Origin: an uncultured Pirellulaceae bacterium
GTDB lineage: Bacteria > Planctomycetota > Planctomycetia > Pirellulales > Pirellulaceae
Direction: 5' to 3'
Assembly: GCA_938091115.1 (NCBI GenBank)
Contig: CALKNI010000077.1
Coordinates: 1 to 50,091, forward strand
DNA: 50,091 bases
Positions 18,856 through 27,427 of the stretch are shown here, in pieces (the stretch's first letter is position 1; each line of letters starts with the position of its first letter). The notes below the pieces were generated by a model. That model saw only the letters and a program-made list of their open reading frames with translations, had not been told where the DNA came from and ran no database searches. A program made the position numbers and the translations under genes.

Positions 18856-19088
18856 TGATTGGCAGGTTTCGAGTTGACTTGATTTGCTGCGAGTACAATA
18901 AACAAGTGGATCGTAAGTAGTTATTGTCTCTGCGAATTAGTGCAGATTCCCCCCCTCGTTGGCAGGGGTGAGTGAAGTTCCACCCTGAAGATGGAATCCT
19001 TGATCAGCTTTGTTATGATCAGGCACCCAGTTTGGCGCGGCTTCGTTAAAAACATTGCAAGTCTCTATCGCCCCCTTGAGAAATTACC

Positions 19089-20273
19089 ATGTTCCAAAAA
19101 TCTTTTTTCTATTTGGTTTTACTAACGATCGGATTGATGAAATTCGGTCCCTTGATTGCCCAAGAAGAGAGCAAGTCAACCGGCGGGATGGCTGCCAACC
19201 CAGTCGTCGGTACTTGGGATTTGTCTGTTCGTTGGGGCAAGAGTGGTGACGAGAAATTGGGTCGCCACATCTTAACGGTTAAGCCGGATTTGAGCGGAGA
19301 GATTAAAGACGTCGAGGAGGGTTGGGCCAATCCAATTCGTAACTTAAAAGCAACCAAACAGAATGTAATTTTCAGTTTTTACTATGGCGACAAAGACGAT
19401 TTCACGATTGACTTTAAAGGCAAAGTCAAAGCGGGCGTCAAAGGCAAGCAGTTGGAAGGGAGCTTTTCAGTCTTCGGTACCGAAGGTGTCGTCACGGGTG
19501 AACCGTTGGATGCTGAAAAGATAAGATCGGGTTTTTCCAAAACCTCGGTACTAGATGCTTACCAAGTTCGATCCTTCACAAGCTCCGAGAACGATAAAGT
19601 TAACTATCGATTGTTTGTTCCATCGGATTATGATGCGAAGAAAAAGTACCCCATAATTCTCTTTCATCATGGCGGTGGCGGAGCTGGAAATGATAATCGA
19701 AGTCAGCTTGAAGGAGCCTGTGTTCGCGAGTGGATTCGTCCAAAAATTCAAAGTGACTATCCATGTTTTATTGTCGCCCCTCAATTTCCTGGGAAAGATG
19801 AGTTTGCCAAGAAAGAGCGTGGTTTGAAGGGTGGAGAAAGGGTGGATGGAATGAAACTCCAGACCCGCACCATTCACGAGATGTTGGATAGTCTCGAAAA
19901 AGAATTTTCAATCGATAAAAATCGAGAGTACGTGACGGGGCTTTCTTTCGGTGGTGATTGTACCTGGTTATCGCTGTTTGAACGTCCAAAACGTTTTGCT
20001 GCCGCCGTGCCAATCTGCGGTGGCTATTCGCTCAATCCCTCTGAGTCAAAGAAAATCAACGAACTGGCTGGATTGCCGATTTGGGTTTTCCATGGCGATG
20101 CAGATAAGGTAGTACCGGTGCGAGCGTCCCGGGAAGTGGTGAAGGTCTTGACGGATGCGAGAGGAAAGCCAAGGTATACGGAATATCCACAAGTGGGACA
20201 TTTTTGCTGGGATCGAGCCTACCGGGATCCTCAGTTAATCTCATGGCTATTCGCTCAATCGAAAATGAAATAG
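19089..20273 (+). CDS. Secreted two-domain alpha/beta hydrolase (esterase)
   Basis: 394 residues. After the leader (MFQKSFFYLVLLTIGLMKFG) residues 30-145 form a beta-rich, lipocalin-like domain (VVGTWDLSVRWG...GEIKDVEEG...). From about 160 an esterase domain of the PHB-depolymerase/LpqC type follows: ILFHHGGGGAG (oxyanion region), GLSFGGDCTW (nucleophile Ser near 285), FHGDADKVVPV (acid) and QVGHFCW (His). The C-terminal half resembles the esterase at 44284-45054 (PIWVFHGD.DKVVP...YTE...VGH..W), so these are paralogues differing by the added N-terminal domain. Probable substrate is an ester on a polysaccharide or a phenolic ester; it could also act on peptides. No close neighbours. Confidence 0.85.
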   Translation: MFQKSFFYLVLLTIGLMKFGPLIAQEESKSTGGMAANPVVGTWDLSVRWGKSGDEKLGRHILTVKPDLSGEIKDVEEGWANPIRNLKATKQNVIFSFYYGDKDDFTIDFKGKVKAGVKGKQLEGSFSVFGTEGVVTGEPLDAEKIRSGFSKTSVLDAYQVRSFTSSENDKVNYRLFVPSDYDAKKKYPIILFHHGGGGAGNDNRSQLEGACVREWIRPKIQSDYPCFIVAPQFPGKDEFAKKERGLKGGERVDGMKLQTRTIHEMLDSLEKEFSIDKNREYVTGLSFGGDCTWLSLFERPKRFAAAVPICGGYSLNPSESKKINELAGLPIWVFHGDADKVVPVRASREVVKVLTDARGKPRYTEYPQVGHFCWDRAYRDPQLISWLFAQSKMK

Positions 20274-20884
20274 CAACAGACAGATTAATTGTCTCTTTAG
20301 AGATCACCCCGTTACCGTCGATAGGCTCTCATTGAATCTAGTCAGTGGACGGCGAATCCTCTGCACATGCATCCAGATGAAGATCGAGAGGTGCTAATTC
20401 GTCAATGGAAGTAATGAAACGTTTCGCTAGATGTTTTAATTGATCTGACCAGACTTGAAATGCCTTTGGTCACCGCAGTATCGGTGTTATGTTTTGGTTA
20501 AGATTTCGTTTAATGAGGCGTAATTTGCAGTACCACAGAACCGTGCTGGAGACCGGCGTCGCTGACACTTTATTACTCGCTTTTCATACAAAAAGAGGTC
20601 TCGATTCTTTTCGGCAGTCAACTTTTGTGGGCCTCGAAGGGCGGTACCCCTTAATCGTCGTCACACGCGGGTAAAATTACTGCTAGTCGATCATATTCAC
20701 CATAGATACACTGTTAATTCTCTGCAGAATTAACGGGGACTCGGGAACGTCTTCGAGGGATTATGTGTTCGAGAGAAAACGTGCGATTTAATAATGCTGG
20801 AATTCCTCCCTTGAGAACAATCCCTCATGCAATGCGCGAGAAAGCTATTCTAAAAATGCGCCTCCTTCATCAATCAAAAGTTAA
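20274..20884. other. Long leader region upstream of ovoA
   Basis: 611 bases without a convincing gene. A short open frame at 20489-20674 has no family resemblance and no ribosome binding site. A weak hairpin AGACA/TGTCT (20278-20294) follows the esterase and may end its transcript. A perfect 9-bp stem palindrome (20713-20734) lies about 150 bases before the ovoA start. The length and the palindrome suggest regulation of the ovoA cassette. Confidence 0.45.
20713..20734. promoter_or_regulatory. Perfect inverted repeat upstream of ovoA, candidate operator
   Basis: GTTAATTCT (20713-20721) and AGAATTAAC (20726-20734) are exact reverse complements around a CTGC centre. The dyad is 22 bases long, the size of a dimeric repressor site, and it sits in the leader of the ovoA gene. 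It is not followed by a T-tract, so a terminator is less likely. Function as an operator is inference. Confidence 0.4.
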
Positions 20885-23044
20885 ATGACGACCAAAACTA
20901 GAGAACTTGTTAAATCCGGTAGCAACTCTGCCTCATTAGTAACTCAGACTCCACTTCTCGATGCAGGAGATGTCGAAACAAAGCGTCAAGAGATCCTGGA
21001 TTATTTTCATGATACTTTTACGCTCTATGAGAGTCTCTTCGAATGTCTCGCTAATGATGAATCTTTTTATGCCCGAGCCAATCCATTACGCCATCCATTG
21101 ATTTTTTATTATGGCCACACTGCCGTATTTTTTATCAACAAACTTAATGTGGCAAACTTGATTGACCAACGAATCGATCCACACATTGAATCGACACTTG
21201 CGGTCGGGGTTGATGAGATGTCTTGGGACGACTTAAACGAACAAAATTATGATTGGCCGACCCCTGCTCGAGTGAAAGCTTATCGAGATCAGACCCGAGC
21301 CGTCGTCGACAACTTTATTCGAGAGTGCGATTTCAGTTTGCCAATTGAATGGAATAGTCCAATGTGGATTATTTTGATGGGGATTGAGCACGAGCGAATT
21401 CACTTGGAGACAACTGCTGTCCTGATACGAGAGCTGCCTCTCGAGAGAGTCGTTTCGCATCCCGTTTGGAGCAACATTTGTAGAGAAAGTGGCGTGCCTC
21501 CGGAGAACGAATTAATAGCCGTTGAGGGTGGTCAAGTTGAAATGGGTAAGTCAAAAAGTAACTCACTTTATGGCTGGGATCTTGAATACGGTTATGCTTC
21601 GGAAACAGTCAAGGATTTTCGTGCTTCGAAGTTTTTAGTTTCCAATCAGGAGTTCCTTCAGTTTGTCGAATCTGGCGGCTATCAAAACAGCGATTTCTGG
21701 ACGACCGAAGGTTGGAGTTGGGCTGAATTTCGGCGAGCCGAGCATCCAGTGTTTTGGGTTAAAGAGGGAGAGAACTTTAAGTATCGCTCAATGTTGGAAG
21801 TGATCGACATGCCGTGGGACTGGCCTGCAGAAATCAATTACCTTGAGGCAAAGGCTTTCTGTAACTGGAAGTCGGAAGCAACGGGAAAAAATATTCGAAT
21901 GCCTACCGAAGCAGAGTGGTATAAGCTTCGGGAAAGGGTCGACACAGACCAACCTTACTGGGGATCAGCCCCCGGTAATCTCAATCTTGAACATGAGATG
22001 TCTCCATGTCCCGTAAATCGACATGAGTTCGACAGCGGCTTTTTCGACGTGATTGGAAATGTATGGCAATGGACCGAGACGCCGATCGATGGGTACGATG
22101 GATTTGAAGTTCATCCTACTTACGATGATTTTTCGACACCAACGTTTGACGGGAATCACAACTTGTTCAAAGGCGGTTGTTGGATTTCAACCGGTAACTA
22201 CGCAATCAAAGATGCAAGGTATGCGTTCCGACGGCATTTCTTTCAACACTCTGGATTGAGGTATGTTGAAGCCGAGCCTCTCCCGGAGCTTGAGGTTAGC
22301 GTCTATGAGACCGATCAAATGGTTTCCAATTACATCGAGTTTCATTATGGCAAAGAGAATCTGAATCTTCCTAACTTCCCTGTGGCTTGCATTAAAGAAG
22401 TGTCTAAGCGACTGGAAGGCCAGTCGACCCAGCGAGCACTTGATATTGGCTGTGCGACGGCAAGGTCATCGTTTGAGTTAGCGAAAATATTTGACCATGT
22501 TGACGCCGTTGATTTATCCGTGCGTTTGATAGAGCCCCCCGCCAATTTGCAGAGGGCCGGTCGTCAACGCTACGTGTGTGTTGAAGAAGGGGAACTGACA
22601 CTATTTAATGAAATCCAACTGGACGATTATGAAGGCTACAAGGAAGTCAAAGACAAGATCGCTTTCATGCAAGGTGATGCTTGTAACTTGGTTGAAAAAT
22701 TCAATGATTACGACTTAGTGTTTGCAGGAAATCTGATAGATCGACTTTATGACCCAGTTATGTTCCTTGAGTCAATCAAAAGCCGGATTCGGCCGGGTGG
22801 ATTATTAGTATTGGTTTCACCCTACACTTGGTCAGAGGAGCATACGCCTCGTGATAAGTGGCTGGGTGGGTTTAAAGCCGCCACTGGAGAATCGTTCACG
22901 GCTATTGAGGGAATTGAAAAAGTGCTCGGCCCTGAATTTAAAATGGTTGGTGATCCAGTCGACTTGCCCTTCGCGCTCCGCGAAACGAAGCGGAAGTTCC
23001 AATACGGAGTGTCTGAGTTGACGGCGTGGCAGAAAGAAGCGTAG
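20885..23044 (+). CDS. ovoA: 5-histidylcysteine sulfoxide synthase / 4-mercaptohistidine N-methyltransferase
   Basis: Ovothiol A biosynthesis enzyme, cytoplasmic, 719 residues, the full three-domain architecture. A DinB-like helical domain carries the iron site: HERIHLE (H169, H173, E175; the HX3HXE motif) and an upstream His in YYGHTAVF (H78). The FGE-sulfatase-like domain spans about 205-465 with MPTEAEWYKL, FFDVIGNVWQWTE, FKGGCWIS and YAFRRHFFQHSGLRY. The C-terminal S-adenosylmethionine methyltransferase begins near 475 with the motif LDIGCATARSSFELA (519-533). The enzyme joins cysteine and histidine with oxygen to a sulfoxide; the methyltransferase would later methylate the imidazole nitrogen. 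The PLP-dependent lyase OvoB, which cuts the sulfoxide, is not in the window. The two following genes are co-directional, with gaps of 140 and 51 bases. The FGE-like domain should not be mistaken for a sulfatase maturase. Confidence 0.95.
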   Translation: MTTKTRELVKSGSNSASLVTQTPLLDAGDVETKRQEILDYFHDTFTLYESLFECLANDESFYARANPLRHPLIFYYGHTAVFFINKLNVANLIDQRIDPHIESTLAVGVDEMSWDDLNEQNYDWPTPARVKAYRDQTRAVVDNFIRECDFSLPIEWNSPMWIILMGIEHERIHLETTAVLIRELPLERVVSHPVWSNICRESGVPPENELIAVEGGQVEMGKSKSNSLYGWDLEYGYASETVKDFRASKFLVSNQEFLQFVESGGYQNSDFWTTEGWSWAEFRRAEHPVFWVKEGENFKYRSMLEVIDMPWDWPAEINYLEAKAFCNWKSEATGKNIRMPTEAEWYKLRERVDTDQPYWGSAPGNLNLEHEMSPCPVNRHEFDSGFFDVIGNVWQWTETPIDGYDGFEVHPTYDDFSTPTFDGNHNLFKGGCWISTGNYAIKDARYAFRRHFFQHSGLRYVEAEPLPELEVSVYETDQMVSNYIEFHYGKENLNLPNFPVACIKEVSKRLEGQSTQRALDIGCATARSSFELAKIFDHVDAVDLSVRLIEPPANLQRAGRQRYVCVEEGELTLFNEIQLDDYEGYKEVKDKIAFMQGDACNLVEKFNDYDLVFAGNLIDRLYDPVMFLESIKSRIRPGGLLVLVSPYTWSEEHTPRDKWLGGFKAATGESFTAIEGIEKVLGPEFKMVGDPVDLPFALRETKRKFQYGVSELTAWQKEA

Positions 23045-23184
23045 ATGCTTGCTTGGTTGGTTGTTTTTTGACCAGCGATAGACGGACGACATCTTCCGAT
23101 TGGAAGGTACGCCGGTATGATAATAGACCTCGATTGTTCTAATCGCGAAATTACCGCTCGATCGCTATAGCCGACCAAATTTTC

Positions 23185-24351
23185 ATGACCATTGAAACCA
23201 ACTTGCATTTCAATTTTCTCTCGGAGTTGTACGCTGGAGATTTTTCTTCGGCCTGCCTGCTTTCTGAGTATCCGTCGTCCAATAGCGATGAAACTTTTTT
23301 TCAAAACAAAACCAAGTATCTCATTCACGATCCGTTTCCACCGCCCCCTCGCGAGCTGTTAAAAATTCTTGGGCCGCATCATTTGATGTGTGGTTGGGGA
23401 CAGCATGTAGAAATCGTTTCCGAGGTTGCGCTTCCGTCCATTCTTCTGGATCACTGGACATCGGTATTTGGTGCAGAGGGGATGCCTAGGTGGCGATTGT
23501 TTGACGCCTCTGATAAGGATTCAAAATTCATTACCCTGTTTCCTCATCAATCAATATCTGCTGAGCAACAAGTTTTGGATCCGGATGTTAATTACGCGCT
23601 TCACTCCAAAGAAGTGATTGAAAAAATTGATTGCCCGCAAGCGAAAGTTTTCGACTCTGTCACGCCGCCTTGTATTGTGAAACTCAGCCATGGTTACGCA
23701 GGTCTTGGGAATTTTTTGATTCGAAGTGAATCTGATGAAGCGGAAATGCGAAAGCAGTTGATCCAGTACGGAGGCGAAGCTGTTCTAGTTATCAATTCAG
23801 TCATTGAAAATATTGTTGGTGACTTTGGAGTTCAATTCTATCTTCGCTCAGACGGCTCCATCGTATGGCTTGGGTTTACTGAGCAGCACTTCAATTCGAA
23901 CAAAAAATGGTGTGGTGGTACGTTCTCGGTTGACTTGCAGGAACAGTTGCTTCCCGAGCTTTGTAAAATGATTGAGCCGGCGGGAAAGTACCTTCATGAG
24001 TGCGGATATGTCGGGGTGGTTGGAATTGATATTTTGCGAGATGGTTCGAACAACATGTTCCTCGTCGACGTGAATCCCCGCCTGACTGGCATCACGCCGT
24101 TTCTGATGGCATCGCGGATTTTTGCTCGCGAAGGTTTGAACGAAGGCATTTATCAGGCAAGTTGTCGATTTAAAGGAAGTTTCACTCAGTTAATTAGCCA
24201 GGCAGAATCGATCAAGGGTGCGAGAGTCGTAGTGCATTCGGCATTTGAGTCGGGTGACGATGGAGATATAACGACGGTCTGTCATCTTTCGGTTACTACT
24301 GATTCGCAGGACCGCAACCAACAGGTTTTGCAACAAATCCTTCAGTCCTAG
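23185..24351 (+). CDS. ATP-grasp carboxylate-amine ligase-like protein next to ovoA
   Basis: 388 residues, predicted soluble. The ATP-grasp core is visible: the nucleotide-binding hairpin CIVKLSHGYAGLGNFLIR (163-180), the central VVGIDIL (D282), and the Mg-binding strand MFLVDVNPRLTG (D295, N297). The N-terminal 150 residues form the pre-ATP-grasp domain. ATP-grasp enzymes of this kind activate a carboxylate as acyl phosphate and join it to an amine or thiol. Position between ovoA (140 bases upstream) and a MATE exporter (51 bases downstream) suggests that ovothiol, or a precursor with free carboxyl and amine, is a substrate; this is inference. I know of no characterised ovothiol ligase. Product could be an amide with an amino acid, or a dipeptide. 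Confidence 0.85.
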   Translation: MTIETNLHFNFLSELYAGDFSSACLLSEYPSSNSDETFFQNKTKYLIHDPFPPPPRELLKILGPHHLMCGWGQHVEIVSEVALPSILLDHWTSVFGAEGMPRWRLFDASDKDSKFITLFPHQSISAEQQVLDPDVNYALHSKEVIEKIDCPQAKVFDSVTPPCIVKLSHGYAGLGNFLIRSESDEAEMRKQLIQYGGEAVLVINSVIENIVGDFGVQFYLRSDGSIVWLGFTEQHFNSNKKWCGGTFSVDLQEQLLPELCKMIEPAGKYLHECGYVGVVGIDILRDGSNNMFLVDVNPRLTGITPFLMASRIFAREGLNEGIYQASCRFKGSFTQLISQAESIKGARVVVHSAFESGDDGDITTVCHLSVTTDSQDRNQQVLQQILQS

Positions 24352-24402
24352 AAAGCCTCCTAATTCGCTCGATTAAACTAACGCGGGGTATCCAGTCGTC
24401 CT

Positions 24403-25761
24403 TTGAAAACTAAGTCACTTACATCGGGTCCCATTCTTGCGCACGTCAGGGATCTGGCGCTGCCGTCGAGCATTGGTTTGTTTTTTCAAACCATGTATAA
24501 CGTCGTCGATTCTTTTTACGCCGGTGAGATATCAACGGCGGCTTTGGCTGCGCTGGGACTCAGCTTTCCAGTTTTCCTTCTGATCATTGCCACCAGTGGT
24601 GGTTTATCCCGCGGTGCTTCAGCCTTGATTGCCAATGCAATTGGAAGCCAAGAAGTGGACAAGCAACGCTGTTACATCGCGCAAAGTATTTCGCTGGGTT
24701 TAGTGGTATCGATGGTGATGACCGTTACCGGTGTTTTTGTTGCGAAACCCCTGTTCCAGTTACTTGGAGGGACGGGAGAATGCCTCGCAATGGCGATGGC
24801 TTATATGATCCCAATTTTTGTGGGCTCTGTGTTTTTTATCATCACAAGTTTGAGCAATGCGATTCTAATCGCATCGGGTGACAGTAAGACGTTTAGCAAA
24901 GTTTTAGTGGTTGGTTTTTTTCTCAACCTGATTCTTGATCCATGGTTCTTATACGGTGGTTACGGTCTCCCCGCGATGGGGATTACTGGAATTGCATTGG
25001 CGACAGTCGTCATTCAAATTGGGAGCAGTGTGTTCATGGTTTCGACGGTGGTTCGTCGGAGATTGTTGGCACTCAATTCATGGCAGGTGTTGGTCCCAGA
25101 TTTGAAAACTTATCGAGAGATTGCCGAGCAGGCATTGCCGGCCAGTTTTAATATTATGTCGGTCGCACTCGGCTTTTTTGTAACGACCTATTTTCTAAAA
25201 AGTTTTGGAGATCAGGCCGTTGCAGCTTTTGGCGTTACAACTCGAATCGAACAAATCGGCCTGCTTTCCACAATGGGTTTGTACGCGGCAATCATGGCTC
25301 TGGTTGGGCAAAACAATGGAGCAGGGAATTTCGATCGAGTTCGCCATACGATGCGAGTTGCTAATCGAATTGGATTTATTTTGAGTCTAGTGACCTCAGG
25401 GATAATCTATATCTTTGCCCGGCGGTTGATGCAGGTTTTTACCGACGATTCCGGAGTTATCGAAATTGGAGTCGAGTGTTTGCATATCATCATGCTGGTT
25501 CAATGGTCTTATGTTATGACCTCAACGCACTTGGCCATGTTGCAGGCGACAAAGAGACCGCGTTACGGATTCTTTGAATCAGTGCTTAGAAAGGTTCTGT
25601 TGCCGCTTCCGTTTTTCTGCGTGTTTGTGTGGGCCTGGCAATTTGAGATTGCTGCGGTCTGGTGGATTATCTCGGGGACCAATGTGTTCATGACGGTGAT
25701 CACTGTCATATATGCACAATGGGTGTTGAGACATTTAGGAAGCGCAAAGATGGGAGGGTAG
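24403..25761 (+). CDS. MATE-family multidrug/metabolite exporter
   Basis: 452 residues with about twelve hydrophobic segments and the typical repeat of two six-helix bundles. The N-terminal half contains LALPSSIGLFFQTMYNVVDSF (helix 1) and AALGLSFPVFLLI; the second half contains QALPASFNIMSVALGFF and FGVTTRIEQIGLL. MATE proteins export cationic or neutral organic molecules in exchange for Na+ or H+. It starts with TTG at 24403; no in-frame ATG occurs before helix 1, and the ribosome binding site is weak. It closes the ovoA/ATP-grasp cassette, so it probably exports the product of these two enzymes or a related thiol; that role is inference. Confidence 0.92.
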   Translation: MKTKSLTSGPILAHVRDLALPSSIGLFFQTMYNVVDSFYAGEISTAALAALGLSFPVFLLIIATSGGLSRGASALIANAIGSQEVDKQRCYIAQSISLGLVVSMVMTVTGVFVAKPLFQLLGGTGECLAMAMAYMIPIFVGSVFFIITSLSNAILIASGDSKTFSKVLVVGFFLNLILDPWFLYGGYGLPAMGITGIALATVVIQIGSSVFMVSTVVRRRLLALNSWQVLVPDLKTYREIAEQALPASFNIMSVALGFFVTTYFLKSFGDQAVAAFGVTTRIEQIGLLSTMGLYAAIMALVGQNNGAGNFDRVRHTMRVANRIGFILSLVTSGIIYIFARRLMQVFTDDSGVIEIGVECLHIIMLVQWSYVMTSTHLAMLQATKRPRYGFFESVLRKVLLPLPFFCVFVWAWQFEIAAVWWIISGTNVFMTVITVIYAQWVLRHLGSAKMGG

Positions 25762-26033
25762 AGTTTGCTGGTTCGACATAAGTGAGAGTCGGGTTTTTGA
25801 GGTGTTGCACAGTTGGGGAATGTACCGCTTGAATTGAAAACGCCAGCTCGTAATGAAAACACCAACAAGCCCAGCAAAAAAACTATTGCGACAATTTGTG
25901 CCTTGAATCGAATTTGCCAACGAGGTTCGTGTCTGCGATGATCACCCTTATCAGTGCCTAATTTCTAGCTCCAATCCGCACTATGACTCTGGAACATGGG
26001 CGTCAAAATCGAAGAGGAAACCTTGGGAACGTG
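25762..26033. other. Intergenic region with a start-less membrane-like minus frame
   Basis: On the minus strand about 25745-25960 reads RWQIRFKAQIVAIVFLLGLL and continues VFSLRAGVF, which looks like a basic stretch plus a membrane helix, but a TAG precedes it and no ATG, GTG or TTG lies upstream in frame. It may be a decayed small membrane protein or coincidence. Otherwise nothing; the leader of the thioredoxin-fold gene lies at the right end. Confidence 0.3.
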
Positions 26034-27131
26034 ATGAAGATTCAACACACAAACCTGTTGTCTTTATGGGTGTTGACCCTGGGCTGGGCGCTGACTTGTA
26101 CTGGAACTGCCCAAGCTCAAGCCCAGCCGCAGCAGTACATCCCTCACCATCTCCTAGGACTGATTCACACGCCAGAGGTTCATCGTGAATTGAAATTGAC
26201 CCAAGGGCAAGTCGATCAGTTGGAAAATCTTTTTGATCAAATAGATGGTCAATGGTGGAGATCCAGAAATCTGAAACCGGATGAAAATGCGGTGGTCATT
26301 TTGAAATTGGAGGAAACGGTCAACGATTGGTTTCAATCCAACTGCACAGCCGTTCAGGAGCAACGCCTTCAGCAACTCGTGCTAAGGTCTCAGGGGACGC
26401 GTATGTTGCTACGAAAGGACGTGAAACAGAAATTGGGCCTTTCGAAAGGCCAGTCACAGTCTATTTTCGAGTTGGCTCGGTCCACGCAAAATGCACAGGT
26501 GGAATTGCAGAAGGCGACTCGACAGAATTTGTCTACAGACGACTTGCGTGATGTTTTTTCGAAAGCCCAACAGGCGGAGCAGCAAGTTTTTACGAGCGTG
26601 CTAAAACCAGAGCAAATTGCAAAACTTAGTGAACTCGTTGGCCAGGAATTCGATACGAAGGGGTTGAAGCGGATCTTTCCTAGGGCTCCAGAGTTGATCG
26701 CCAGTAAGCACTGGCTCAATTCAAAGTCCCTCACGTTAGCAGAGTTGCGGGGGAAAGTTGTGTTGCTGCATTTTTATGCGTTTCAATGCCACAACTGCAA
26801 GGCAAATTTTGATGTCTATCGAAGGTGGCATGAGAAGTACGGAGATCAAGTGGTGGTGATTGGGATTCAAACCCCCGAAACTGCCTTGGAGCGAGATCCA
26901 CTTGCTGTGACTCGCGCCGCCGGGAAGGAGGATCTTAAGTTTCCAATCTTGATCGATCTTGAGTCCGCCAATTGGAAGAATTGGTCCAACACGATGTGGC
27001 CCACGGTCTATGTGATTGACAAACAGGGGTATCTGCGACAGTGGTGGCAAGGGGAGCTCCGATGGCAGGGGGCCAATGGAGACCAGACCATTGAAAAACT
27101 AGTGGGAGAGTTACTTTCGGAAAGCTCTTAG
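26034..27131 (+). CDS. Secreted thioredoxin-fold protein with N-terminal LTxxQ-type helical domain
   Basis: 365 residues. Leader MKIQHTNLLSLWVLTLGWAL, then a helical region (about 35-215) containing LKLTQGQVDQL and LGLSKGQSQSIF, similar to the LTxxQ repeats of Spy/CpxP-like periplasmic proteins. From about 220 a TlpA/AhpC-like thioredoxin domain follows: KSLTLAELRGKVVLLHFYAF, the active site CHNC (near 252-255), VVIGIQTPE, and the cis-Pro loop MWPTVYVIDKQG. It should act as an extracytoplasmic disulfide reductase or isomerase. ATG 26034 is chosen since GGGAA precedes it and the leader begins there. It follows the MATE gene by 272 bases, so it is probably a separate transcript, though a thiol link to ovothiol export is conceivable. 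Confidence 0.87.
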   Translation: MKIQHTNLLSLWVLTLGWALTCTGTAQAQAQPQQYIPHHLLGLIHTPEVHRELKLTQGQVDQLENLFDQIDGQWWRSRNLKPDENAVVILKLEETVNDWFQSNCTAVQEQRLQQLVLRSQGTRMLLRKDVKQKLGLSKGQSQSIFELARSTQNAQVELQKATRQNLSTDDLRDVFSKAQQAEQQVFTSVLKPEQIAKLSELVGQEFDTKGLKRIFPRAPELIASKHWLNSKSLTLAELRGKVVLLHFYAFQCHNCKANFDVYRRWHEKYGDQVVVIGIQTPETALERDPLAVTRAAGKEDLKFPILIDLESANWKNWSNTMWPTVYVIDKQGYLRQWWQGELRWQGANGDQTIEKLVGELLSESS

Positions 27132-27427
27132 GCACCTATTCTGGATGTTGCTACGAGTCCACCTCTAGAGTGGATGATGTAAGTTCAACGGTTGCAAGTT
27201 AAGTAATTTTCTATATCTGTTTGTTCAGTTCCATAAAATTCTAGACGAAGATCGAGTCCAGTCAGTCCACCTTTTTAGTCGAGAGAGCACGCAGTTTTCA
27301 ATCGTTTGAGTTTTAACCGCGTGGTTTAAGCATCATCAAAATTCTCACGATGAGCTTTCTTCTTCTCATCAGCTTAAAAATAGCGATCTGCTTAGCCTCA
27401 TCCCAAATTTTAGAACCCGAGAATCAG
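27132..27427. other. Convergent intergenic region
   Basis: 296 bases between the thioredoxin-fold gene and the minus-strand YHYH gene. Hairpins: TCCAC/GTGGA near 27159 and GATGAG/CTCATC (27349-27370). The latter lies just beyond the end of the YHYH gene and could take part in termination, but lacks a clear T-tract. No gene is seen. Confidence 0.35.

Noticed and set aside
18950-19025. Possible terminator or riboswitch (CCCC/GGGG and TGATCA repeats) between sulfatase and esterase
   Set aside because: Stems are short, spacing irregular and no known aptamer features are visible.
20489-20674. 61-codon plus-strand frame upstream of ovoA
   Set aside because: No ribosome binding site, no family resemblance, atypical composition; most likely chance.
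20885-23044. Reading the FGE-like domain as a sulfatase-maturing enzyme for the nearby sulfatases
   Set aside because: The chain also has the HERIHLE iron site and a C-terminal methyltransferase, the full OvoA architecture. Sulfatase maturases lack both.
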